From Pseudoalteromonas luteoviolacea NCIMB 1944 (GTDB taxonomy: Bacteria > Pseudomonadota > Gammaproteobacteria > Enterobacterales > Alteromonadaceae): 64,000 bases of DNA. The position numbers and the translations under genes are program-made. Of this stretch, positions 54,122 through 62,346 are shown in pieces. Each line of letters starts with the position of its first letter. Within the stretch, counting starts at the first letter, position 1. The notes below the pieces were generated by a model. It saw only the letters and a program-made list of their open reading frames with translations, ran no database searches and had not been told where the DNA came from. The DNA lies in assembly GCF_001625565.1 (NCBI RefSeq), contig NZ_AUXS01000036.1, positions 1-64,000 of the forward strand, in the 5' to 3' direction.

Positions 54122-54553
54122 TTGAACAATATACCTTTACTCTTCGCAGCGTTTTCAAGTTTTTTAGCTGCGCTTTTGCATATCGGTTGTATTATATTTG
54201 GCGCACCTTGGTATCGCTTTTTAGGAGCCACAGAGGAAATGGCTTTGATGGCTGAAGCGGGCAGGGTTGAGCCAGCGGTAATGACGTCAGCGATTGCTGG
54301 TGTGCTTTGTTTTTGGGGGGCCTATGCATTGTCGGGAGCGGGTGTTGTCCGTCGCTTACCCTTTTTAAAGACAGTTATATTTTTAATAGCCATCGTACTT
54401 ATCGGTCGCGGTATTGCTTTTCCTTTAATCATGTCTATGTTTCCAAATAACTCACTGACGTTTTGGCTAGTAAGTTCTTCTCTCTGTGTATTGATGGGAG
54501 GGAGCTACGCATATGGTGGGTGGATCCTTCACAAACAACAGGCAAAACACTAG
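54122..54553 (+). CDS. Hypothetical four-helix membrane protein
   Basis: A 143-residue integral membrane protein with four hydrophobic segments (about 7-27, 50-72, 84-105, 113-133). The start is TTG at 54122, set by AGGGG a few bases upstream. No motif is recognised. Stands alone; 54554-54788 upstream of astB shows no gene. Confidence 0.7.
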   Translation: MNNIPLLFAAFSSFLAALLHIGCIIFGAPWYRFLGATEEMALMAEAGRVEPAVMTSAIAGVLCFWGAYALSGAGVVRRLPFLKTVIFLIAIVLIGRGIAFPLIMSMFPNNSLTFWLVSSSLCVLMGGSYAYGGWILHKQQAKH

Positions 54554-54788
54554 GTTTATATTTGTCAATGCACTAAGAGGTACATTTCCCCTTAAATTAT
54601 TTTGCATCTTCCGCCTGTGTCCATAATTACCGCCTATATTGAGATTTGGCACTAAACTTGATATCTCGTTGTGCTGGCTTTACTTGCCAGCTCAATGTTG
54701 TTTTAAAACAGGTTTTTATGTGGGGTTTGACCCACAACCTGTGTGAATCTTACCAATACGGTGCAACACGCACTAAAAGGGGGCAATA

Positions 54789-56126
54789 ATGAACTATTAT
54801 GAAGTTAATTTCGATGGACTCGTGGGGCCAACACACAACTATGCAGGTCTTTCGTATGGAAATGTTGCTTCAAAAGCGAATGCCAAAAAGTTTTCAAATC
54901 CCAAACAAGCGGCCTTGCAAGGTTTGGGAAAGATGTTTGCACTATCACAACTTGGACTGCATCAAGGGGTGCTAGCACCAAATGCACGGCCAGATCTAAA
55001 GACATTGCGCTCACTAGGTTTTGCAGGAAGTGATAAACAAGTCATTGCAAAAGCCGCTCAAATAGAACCTCAATTGCTGAAGGCCTGTTATTCAGCGTCT
55101 TCTATGTGGACTGCTAATGCGGCGACGATATCCCCAAGCTGCGATACACAAGATAATAAAGTGCATTTTACACCAGCAAACCTAAGCAATAAATTGCATC
55201 GAGCCATCGAAGCTGATACCACAGCGCGAATTCTAAAGTCAGTGTTCCACGATGAGGCTTTTTTTGTTCACCACAGTCCATTGCCTCAACACCCTCTTTT
55301 TGGAGACGAAGGTGCGGCAAACCATACTAGACTAGCTGACTCTTATAATCACGCTGGCTTAGCACTATTTGTTTACGGTCAGGATAATCTCAGCGAAATC
55401 CGGCCCACCAAGTTTCCTGCTAGGCAAACTCGTCAAGCTAGTGAAGCTGTTGCGCGCAGTCATATGTTAAATCCCGATAACTGCCTTTTTATTCAGCAAA
55501 ACCCAAACGTGATAGATCAAGGGGTATTTCACAACGATGTGATAGCAATAGGCAATGAAAATGTTTTCTTGTTTCACGAACAGGCTTTTTATAATCAACA
55601 AGCTTCGGTTAAAAAGATCCGAGATGCTTACAAGGGGAGCCGTCCACTGCACTTAATTGAAGTGTCGGAGTCAGATGTTAGTGTGGAAGAGGCTGTGCAA
55701 AGTTACATATTTAATAGCCAGTTAGTTAGCTTACCAAATGGTGGTATGGCAATAATTGCACCAAGCGAATGTCAAAAGGTAGATAGTGTAGAGTCCTACT
55801 TGAGCGCATTAAAGCAAGCGAGTACCCCAATCAATGAAGTTATTTATTTGGATGTCAAACAAAGCATGCAAAATGGCGGAGGCCCTGCTTGTCTGCGGTT
55901 AAGGGTCGTTTTGTCTGAACAGGAAATTAAAGCAAGCAATCAGTCTTGTTTGCTAAATGAAACCTTGTATCGCACACTTTGTTTATGGGTGGAGAAACAT
56001 TACAGAGACAAATTGTCTGAGCATGATTTGGCAGATCCTCAATTACTTACCCAAAGCTACACCGCGTTAGACGAACTCAGCCAAATTTTGAATTTGGGCT
56101 CTGTTTATGACTTTCAAAGAGTTTAG
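54789..56126 (+). CDS. astB: N-succinylarginine dihydrolase
   Basis: A 445-residue guanidine-modifying enzyme of the arginine succinyltransferase pathway, hydrolysing N2-succinylarginine to N2-succinylornithine, CO2 and two ammonia. Signatures are the N-terminus [21 protein letters not shown], the [12 protein letters not shown] segment with the catalytic His, and [14 protein letters not shown] with the catalytic Cys. The other ast genes are not in the window, so the pathway is split here. Confidence 0.96.
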   Translation: MNYYEVNFDGLVGPTHNYAGLSYGNVASKANAKKFSNPKQAALQGLGKMFALSQLGLHQGVLAPNARPDLKTLRSLGFAGSDKQVIAKAAQIEPQLLKACYSASSMWTANAATISPSCDTQDNKVHFTPANLSNKLHRAIEADTTARILKSVFHDEAFFVHHSPLPQHPLFGDEGAANHTRLADSYNHAGLALFVYGQDNLSEIRPTKFPARQTRQASEAVARSHMLNPDNCLFIQQNPNVIDQGVFHNDVIAIGNENVFLFHEQAFYNQQASVKKIRDAYKGSRPLHLIEVSESDVSVEEAVQSYIFNSQLVSLPNGGMAIIAPSECQKVDSVESYLSALKQASTPINEVIYLDVKQSMQNGGGPACLRLRVVLSEQEIKASNQSCLLNETLYRTLCLWVEKHYRDKLSEHDLADPQLLTQSYTALDELSQILNLGSVYDFQRV

Positions 56127-56144
56127 TTCTCTACGGAATAAAGC

Positions 56145-56163
56145 AGCGCACATATTGTGCGCT
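56145..56163 (+). terminator. Hairpin after astB
   Basis: Perfect 8-bp stem AGCGCACA / TGTGCGCT with a 3-nt loop, 18 bp after the stop; no T-run. Confidence 0.6.
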
Positions 56164-56335
56164 CATCGATATTGTTTATAAAAATCGGATGAAACTCGAT
56201 AATTATAAAGACTGAATAATGATACTGATGTTATTATGGGCAAGTTATAGCTTTCGAAAAGAACTCTAAAAGTTTGCAGCTGTACTGGGCTATACGCTAA
56301 GTACGACCATTCTAATAAAAAAGTAGTTATTCATT

Positions 56336-57175
56336 ATGTACGATTCACTTCTATTGACATTGCAAAGTTTAAGCTTTGTTGGCTTGTTGTTGGTTATGAT
56401 GTTTTTGGCCAAATGGTTATATAACTTCACAACACCATACGATACCTTTCATGAAATATTAATTAAGAAAAATAGTGCACTTGCGACATCGGTAGCTGGC
56501 TATATTGTCGCCGTTGCCATTATATTTTGCGCTGTGTTAATAGGCCCAAGTGCCGGATTGATCAATGATTTATTGGCTGTATCTGGTTACTGCTTTGTCG
56601 GCATGGTAATGCTGCTTATCTCAAGAATCATTAATGATAAGCTAATATTGCACGCATTTTGTAATAAAAAGCAGTTAATAGAAAAGCAAAATGTTTCGAC
56701 AGGTGCAGTACAAGCTGCAAGTTATATCGCCAGTGCGCTTTTAATCGGTGCTTCCTTACATGGAGAAGGCGGATGGATGTCTGCAATTGTATTTTATGTG
56801 TTAGGTCAAATAACCTTGGTAGTGTTCGCGCGCATCTACGATTTGCTGACTGATTATAACTTAATGACGCAATTGGAGTCCGGCAACAACGCTGTAGCAG
56901 CAACATTTTCGGCAACATTAATTGCTCTAGGTATGGTGTTATTGCACGCTCTAGTTGGTGAATTCGAAAGCTGGCACGCTAGTATTACTTTGTTTGTTCA
57001 AGACGCGGTTATCGGTTTTGTTGTACTGCCGTTGGCTCGTTTATTCATTGACAAAGTGTTATTCCCGTCTGTGTGTATCGATAAGGCAGTTGGTGAAGAG
57101 CATAATATGTCAGTGGCCTTGGTCGAAGGCGCTGTCGCTTTATCAGTTGCAAGCGTGATTGTGGTAGTGCTCTAA
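56336..57175 (+). CDS. DUF350 (YjfL-like) membrane protein
   Basis: A 279-residue protein with about eight hydrophobic helices arranged as repeated DUF350-type hairpins; the KNSALATSVAGYIVAVAIIF and ESGNNAVAATFSATLIALGM segments are the characteristic 'N.a.a...g......' of the family. Function of the family is unclear. It starts an operon: the next gene begins 1 bp after its stop and the one after overlaps by 1 bp. Confidence 0.85.
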   Translation: MYDSLLLTLQSLSFVGLLLVMMFLAKWLYNFTTPYDTFHEILIKKNSALATSVAGYIVAVAIIFCAVLIGPSAGLINDLLAVSGYCFVGMVMLLISRIINDKLILHAFCNKKQLIEKQNVSTGAVQAASYIASALLIGASLHGEGGWMSAIVFYVLGQITLVVFARIYDLLTDYNLMTQLESGNNAVAATFSATLIALGMVLLHALVGEFESWHASITLFVQDAVIGFVVLPLARLFIDKVLFPSVCIDKAVGEEHNMSVALVEGAVALSVASVIVVVL

Positions 57176-57176
57176 A

Positions 57177-57962
57177 ATGATGGCAAGTCGCGTTTTAGTT
57201 ACAACAATATTGGCGATAGTTGTTGCAGCCTATTTCAACTCTTACTTCGATGAAAGTGTACGGCAGGTAAGGACTGTTCTTGGCAAGTCTTATCAGTCAA
57301 AGCCTTATGAATTCCGCGTTTCTGAAGACGGTGCACTGGTGCGCTTTGAAGTCTATGGCAATATGCCAGACAACACCTGGAAAAGTGTAGAGTTTGAAGT
57401 TTTTGATCCCAATGAACAGTATTTATTTACACTGAGCAGAGAGCTTTGGACTGAAACAGGTAGAGACTCGGAAGGCTTTTGGAGGGAGTCGCAGGGTGAT
57501 CTGGATTTTACGATTCGTTTAGCAGAAGCGGGCATTTATAACGTCGTATTACATGTAAGCAATGGACCTCATAGTTATGGACCTTCGAGGAAAAAAGATT
57601 TCAGGTTTAAGGTCACTGAACTAAGAGGTGATGCGGCGGCGTTTTTGGTTTTACTCTTTATACTTGTCCCTATTGCTTTGTTGTGTGGCGTTATTGTTTT
57701 TAAGCATATTGAGATGCATAACAAGTACGGTTCAAGAAATGACAGTTACGATTTAGACTTTAAGCCTGTTGGGTGGTTATTAGCGTTATATTCAGTGCTG
57801 CTTATCTTTGCATATTTTCTTGCCCAAAATGATTCAGACGCCGATATCGATTATCACCGAAAAGCAGCTTATAAAAAGCACTTGGCGGTTGACAGACATA
57901 TGCGTGAACATAGTTTATCAAGTGCAGGATATCGCACTCGCAGTGGGGTTGGAGGCAAGTAA
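57177..57962 (+). CDS. Unknown membrane protein between DUF350 and spermidine-synthase-like genes
   Basis: A 261-residue protein: one N-terminal helix (about 4-20), a beta-rich extracytoplasmic domain (about 35-150, with RFEVYGNMPDNTWKSVEFEV and FTIRLAEAGIYNVVLHV), then two helices (about 158-182 and 200-218) and a charged C-terminal tail. No family is recognised. Its TAA overlaps the next ATG by 1 bp, so it is translated together with the spermidine-synthase-like protein. Confidence 0.75.
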   Translation: MMASRVLVTTILAIVVAAYFNSYFDESVRQVRTVLGKSYQSKPYEFRVSEDGALVRFEVYGNMPDNTWKSVEFEVFDPNEQYLFTLSRELWTETGRDSEGFWRESQGDLDFTIRLAEAGIYNVVLHVSNGPHSYGPSRKKDFRFKVTELRGDAAAFLVLLFILVPIALLCGVIVFKHIEMHNKYGSRNDSYDLDFKPVGWLLALYSVLLIFAYFLAQNDSDADIDYHRKAAYKKHLAVDRHMREHSLSSAGYRTRSGVGGK

Positions 57963-59479
57963 TGTTGCGCGAAAGCCATATTCTGCTTTTTAGTATTTTC
58001 ATTGCGGGGCTGTGCTCAATTGTTTATGAGTTACTCATTGCTACGACGGGCTCGTATTTTTTGGGTGACAGCATAACGCAGTTTTCTTTGACCATAGGTG
58101 TTTATATGGCATTTATGGGAGTGGGATCGTACCTATCACGGTTCGTAAAGGATGGCAAGCTACTCGCACAGTTCATTGGGTTTGAATTATTACTCGCTCT
58201 GTGTGGGGGCTTAAGTGTGCCGCTGTTGTATTTGGCCTATGCGTTAGATATTTCGGTTCAGGCAACGTCCGTTACGCTGACAGCTGTGATTGGTACGCTA
58301 ATCGGACTTGAGATCCCGTTACTGAGTCGTTTGATGGAAAAGCACTATAGTCTTAAAGCGAATCTATCTAACGTTTTGTCTATTGATTACTTCGGTGCCT
58401 TATTAGCGACCTTATTGTTCCCATTTATATTTCTTCCTTGGTTGGGCATATTTAAAACCTCGCTCACGTTCGGCCTTATCAACTTGTCTATCGCATTGTC
58501 ATTGTTGTGGTATTTCTCTTCACAAATAATGGACAAGCCAAAATATCAATTACGCATGGCGCTGATATTAGTATCGGTCATTTTGATCGGCACTATGGTA
58601 TCTAGTGCAAGTTTAAATAAAGCGTGGAATGGGCATGTGTTTGACGACCCTGTTGTACATAGTGAGCAAACCCAGTACCAACAAGTCGTTATGACCAGAC
58701 ATAAGAATGATGTTCGGCTCTATCTCAACGGAGGTCTGCAATTTTCCTCAGTCGACGAGTATCGATACCATGAGGTTTTGGTTCACCCAGCGATGCAGCG
58801 TAGGGATGATATTAAACATGTCCTTGTGCTAGGTGGGGGAGATGGACTGGCTGTTAGAGAAGTACTCAAGTACGCCGATGTTGAACATATAACTTTGGTG
58901 GACCTAGATCCAGCGGTTGCACGGCTTGCTCGTGAAAACCACTATTTAAAAGATTTAAATGCCAATGCTCTAAACTCAGAAAAAGTGTCTGTATGGCACG
59001 GTGATGCAATGGTTTTTTTACAACAACTTACGCGTAAATTTGATTTGATAATCGTTGATCTACCAGATCCGAAAACGGTGAGTTTGGCACGCTTATATTC
59101 CTTACAGTTTTATCGCCTTATCGGTAGAGCGTTAAATCCAAACGGGATATTCGTGACACAAGCGACGAGCCCGTTTTTTGCAAAAGAAGCTTTTTGGTCT
59201 ATCAGAAATACCGTTGCAGCCAGTGGCATGAAGGAAGTAAAAACTTTTTTTGCGAACGTTCCTTCATTTGGCGAGTGGGGATTTGTGATGGGATGCCTAT
59301 CAAGTTGCCAGAAGCCATTAAAATACGAGCATATTTCGACGCGTTTTTATCATCATGAGTTGGATAGCGCTATGCAAGTTTTAGCACATGACCAAAAAGT
59401 AGATAACGAGGTAGTGAGTACCCTCGATAGGCCTAACGTGCTGTATTTGTATCTTGATGGATGGCGATATTGGAACTAA
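57962..59479 (+). CDS. Membrane-fused spermidine synthase-like protein
   Basis: A 505-residue protein with about seven N-terminal helices (about 8-215) fused to a C-terminal polyamine aminopropyltransferase/methyltransferase domain (about 225-500). The AdoMet-type motif LVLGGGDGLAVREVLKY, the acidic loop LVDLDPAVARLAREN and the DLPDP motif (catalytic Asp region of SpeE) are present. It probably moves an aminopropyl group to a diamine at the inner membrane, but the substrate may not be a normal polyamine. Located in a three-gene operon with DUF350. Confidence 0.85.
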   Translation: MLRESHILLFSIFIAGLCSIVYELLIATTGSYFLGDSITQFSLTIGVYMAFMGVGSYLSRFVKDGKLLAQFIGFELLLALCGGLSVPLLYLAYALDISVQATSVTLTAVIGTLIGLEIPLLSRLMEKHYSLKANLSNVLSIDYFGALLATLLFPFIFLPWLGIFKTSLTFGLINLSIALSLLWYFSSQIMDKPKYQLRMALILVSVILIGTMVSSASLNKAWNGHVFDDPVVHSEQTQYQQVVMTRHKNDVRLYLNGGLQFSSVDEYRYHEVLVHPAMQRRDDIKHVLVLGGGDGLAVREVLKYADVEHITLVDLDPAVARLARENHYLKDLNANALNSEKVSVWHGDAMVFLQQLTRKFDLIIVDLPDPKTVSLARLYSLQFYRLIGRALNPNGIFVTQATSPFFAKEAFWSIRNTVAASGMKEVKTFFANVPSFGEWGFVMGCLSSCQKPLKYEHISTRFYHHELDSAMQVLAHDQKVDNEVVSTLDRPNVLYLYLDGWRYWN

Positions 59480-59794
59480 TACGTTCAAAGCCAACAGCTG
59501 ATCACCTCCCTAATCTAAGTCAGTTTTCACCCTTCCTCACAGACCACAACTATATTTGGCTAAGAGCGGCTAAAAATATGTAAATTTTTCGACTAAGTAA
59601 GGCTGTTTTCTTGCTTTTAATAAAATGTACCTGAAATCAAAAGTGAATTTTTAACGTCCTTGATTATACTTTGCTTATCCTATCTAGGCATGTTTTAAGT
59701 GTTCTAGTCAGTGGCGAGTCGTAGGTCATGTAAAGTGGTCTTGCTTGAAGTAGATAGTGATGAACATACGATAACCAATAATGGGTGATTAGCT
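59480..59794. other. Intergenic region
   Basis: About 315 bp without a gene. The first 40 bases contain TCACCTCCCTAAT, also found near 39047-39059, which may be a shared short element. The downstream operon's promoter should lie in the last 100 bases. Confidence 0.4.
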
Positions 59795-61138
59795 ATGTCA
59801 CTAGTACTTCGATGCGTACGGTATGCTCTTATTATAATGGCCAGTGGAGTAAGTTTATTGTGTTTGGCGCAAAGCGAGATGTCGCAGCCAAACGATGAGC
59901 TAAAAAAAACGCTCACTGAGATCAAATCTAAACTGACAGCAAAAGATTATCAATCCGCCTTTCGACAGGCCGAAGCGGCTTTAAATGAATGGGCCGGTGA
60001 TCCAAATTTTGATTTTTTATATGCGCAGGCTGCTTTGGAGCAGGGCAAATACGATGAAGCTATCTTTGCCCTTGAGCGTACGCTTGCGAGTTGGCCTGAT
60101 CATATTCCCAGTCATTACTTATTGGGTCTGACCTATGCAAAGCAAAATAATTTGGCGCAGGCTAGCAGTGTATTTAAGGGGTTACAGAGATCCCAACTAA
60201 GCCCTTCGATGCGCTCGCGTGTTGATCAGGCACTCGAATCAATTGAAAGAAAATCTCAAAAACTCGAACAATCTTTCACTCACGCAATTGCTTTGGCGTT
60301 GGGTCATGACTCTAACGTCAACAGTGGTGCGCTAGATGATCGCATTGTGATTGGGGGCGTGCCGTTTTTACTTGATCAAACGAGCCAAAAAACGGCTGAC
60401 AGCTTTATGCGCTTTAAGTATAACTTTCGCGGGGTATGGCAGCAGACCCAATACCAAAGTTGGAAGCTAGATGTCGATTACTCGGATCAACGTCATCAAG
60501 ACACCGATGAGTTTGATAGGTATCAAGGCACAATTAGGTTTGGATACGAACATAAACAAGATGCACTGACGCTATCAACTGGGGGGCAATTTGGTGTTTT
60601 AACGCTTGATGACAGCACTTATCAGCAAGATATTGGGTTATATGGCTCCGCTCAATACTTCCTCAGTAGTAATTATTTTACAGCCTTCAGTGCTTTTGTA
60701 TTTTCTCAGAACAATGTTCAAGAGCGGAATTTAGATAGCCGAGTTTATACTGTACAAGGCTCTTTTGGCTATTCCTCCGCTGGTTGGTTGCTCAGAGCGG
60801 ATGCCGGTTACACTTGGCAGCCAGCGCGATACGACGAAGGCGAACACTATGGACGTGACTATGATTTTGTCTCGGGTTCTATAAGCCATAAAACAAGCGA
60901 AAATAGTTTACTTGGTTTTAAGGTGCAATATCGAGACATAGAACACCGCGCTGCGCATCCATTCTTTTTGACAACCAGAAATGAGGAACTGGTCATTCTT
61001 AACTTGAATTGGCGATATAGGTGGAGCCAAGCGTTAAGTATTGATTTATCAGCTTCATATTACGACAAACACAGTTCAATTACCTTGTATAGCTACGACA
61101 GAACCGAATGGTTCACGGGAGTCCGTTATGAATTCTAA
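59795..61138 (+). CDS. TPR-containing outer-membrane barrel protein
   Basis: A 447-residue protein: signal peptide (cleavage near LCLAQ), a TPR-type helical region (about 35-155, with YDEAIFALERTLASWPDHIP and HYLLGLTYAKQNNLAQASSV), then a beta-rich C-terminal half (about 165-447) ending in a strand with terminal Phe (TGVRYEF), like a 14-strand barrel. The layout is that of SLAM-like/DUF560 export modifiers of surface lipoproteins. The next gene overlaps its stop by 11 bp. Confidence 0.75.
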   Translation: MSLVLRCVRYALIIMASGVSLLCLAQSEMSQPNDELKKTLTEIKSKLTAKDYQSAFRQAEAALNEWAGDPNFDFLYAQAALEQGKYDEAIFALERTLASWPDHIPSHYLLGLTYAKQNNLAQASSVFKGLQRSQLSPSMRSRVDQALESIERKSQKLEQSFTHAIALALGHDSNVNSGALDDRIVIGGVPFLLDQTSQKTADSFMRFKYNFRGVWQQTQYQSWKLDVDYSDQRHQDTDEFDRYQGTIRFGYEHKQDALTLSTGGQFGVLTLDDSTYQQDIGLYGSAQYFLSSNYFTAFSAFVFSQNNVQERNLDSRVYTVQGSFGYSSAGWLLRADAGYTWQPARYDEGEHYGRDYDFVSGSISHKTSENSLLGFKVQYRDIEHRAAHPFFLTTRNEELVILNLNWRYRWSQALSIDLSASYYDKHSSITLYSYDRTEWFTGVRYEF

Positions 61139-62336
61139 CTTTGAGTTAATTGCTAAAAGTAAACTGGCTGCTAGGGTTGCTCTGATAGCTTTTGTGTTAC
61201 CCATATCTGTCTCAGCTGAACAAGCGGGAAAGACCATAATGTCCCGAGGTGATGTTATTGCTTCAGATAGCAGTACTGAGTCACAGAGGCCATTGAAGCG
61301 TCGAAGCCCTGTGTATGATGTCGATGTCGTAAATACAGGTGCCTCAAGCCAAGCACAGTTAAGAATGCAAGATGGTGCTTTAATCGCTTTAAAAGCACAA
61401 ACCCAGTTGAAGATTGATGAGTATAAATTGGGAAGCGGTGACGGAGGTTCGGTTGTGATGGAGCTTATCTCGGGTGGGCTGCGGACGATCACCGGAGAAA
61501 TAAAGGGAGACAAAAGCAATTATAAACTGAAAACACCAGTTGGCAGTATCGGGATCCGCGGTACTCATTATGAAGTAGAGTGGAAAAATAATGAGCTATT
61601 TTTGGCTGTTTGGGATGGCACGATAGAGTTAGATATGAGCAATGCCGCTGGCGGTGAAGGGCCAGTTTTACTTGGAAAGGGAGGTGATTTTTCATTTGCC
61701 AAAGTAAGTGAGAGCGGCACTGTCACATCATTGCTTAAACCCCCATCAGAGCTGTCGTCATTATCTTCAACGCCAAGTCAATCAGCACAATCAACTGAAG
61801 CAGAGGAACAGGGAAGCACCATTGCCAATGTTGAAATCAGCACCACAGAACAATCAACACCACTTGCTACAAGTGGCTTCTCACAAATTGTACAGGATGT
61901 GTCCCAAAACGAATTTATTAACGAACAAGAGTTGGATAGCATAGGCACAGAGCCTTTAGAGGAGTTGATTGAGCAGCGTTCAGGCACTGCGGCTTATTCC
62001 GTAATAGATAGGATTGATGCGACGTCTAGTCTTGGAGCGGTAAGTGCGATTGATATGCAAATGACCGTCAACTTTGACCGAGGAACCGTAGAGCAAGGGG
62101 CTCTGTCTTTTCAAGACTCGGGAGGACAGTGGTTCGCTGCGTTTAACGGGCTCATTAACTCGCAAGGGATGACTTTAGGCGTGAACTTTGCCTCGCATGG
62201 TAATAATTTAGCAAACGGTACGATTCAAAGTCAGTTTACAGAAGGCCTTGATAAACTAACCGGCTCGTTTAACTTGCAAGAAATAGAAGACCCTAGCGTG
62301 TTTGCACAGGGTGCTTTTATTTTGAGTCAGCCTTAG
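61128..62336 (+). CDS. FecR-domain secreted protein
   Basis: A 402-residue protein with a signal peptide (ends VSVSAEQ) and a FecR domain (about 35-165: SPVYDVDVVNTGASSQAQLR, ALIALKAQTQLKIDEY, KLKTPVGSIGIRGTHYEVEW). The rest is Ser/Thr/Gln-rich (low-complexity linker about 195-270) and then a beta-rich C-terminal region. The start at 61128 has GGGAG upstream; an earlier start at 61041 would overlap the previous gene. FecR domains here are surface-assembly-type rather than iron-sigma regulators. Operon with the TPR barrel and the adhesin lipoprotein. Confidence 0.8.
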   Translation: MNSNFELIAKSKLAARVALIAFVLPISVSAEQAGKTIMSRGDVIASDSSTESQRPLKRRSPVYDVDVVNTGASSQAQLRMQDGALIALKAQTQLKIDEYKLGSGDGGSVVMELISGGLRTITGEIKGDKSNYKLKTPVGSIGIRGTHYEVEWKNNELFLAVWDGTIELDMSNAAGGEGPVLLGKGGDFSFAKVSESGTVTSLLKPPSELSSLSSTPSQSAQSTEAEEQGSTIANVEISTTEQSTPLATSGFSQIVQDVSQNEFINEQELDSIGTEPLEELIEQRSGTAAYSVIDRIDATSSLGAVSAIDMQMTVNFDRGTVEQGALSFQDSGGQWFAAFNGLINSQGMTLGVNFASHGNNLANGTIQSQFTEGLDKLTGSFNLQEIEDPSVFAQGAFILSQP

Positions 62337-62346
62337 GAGAGTTGCT

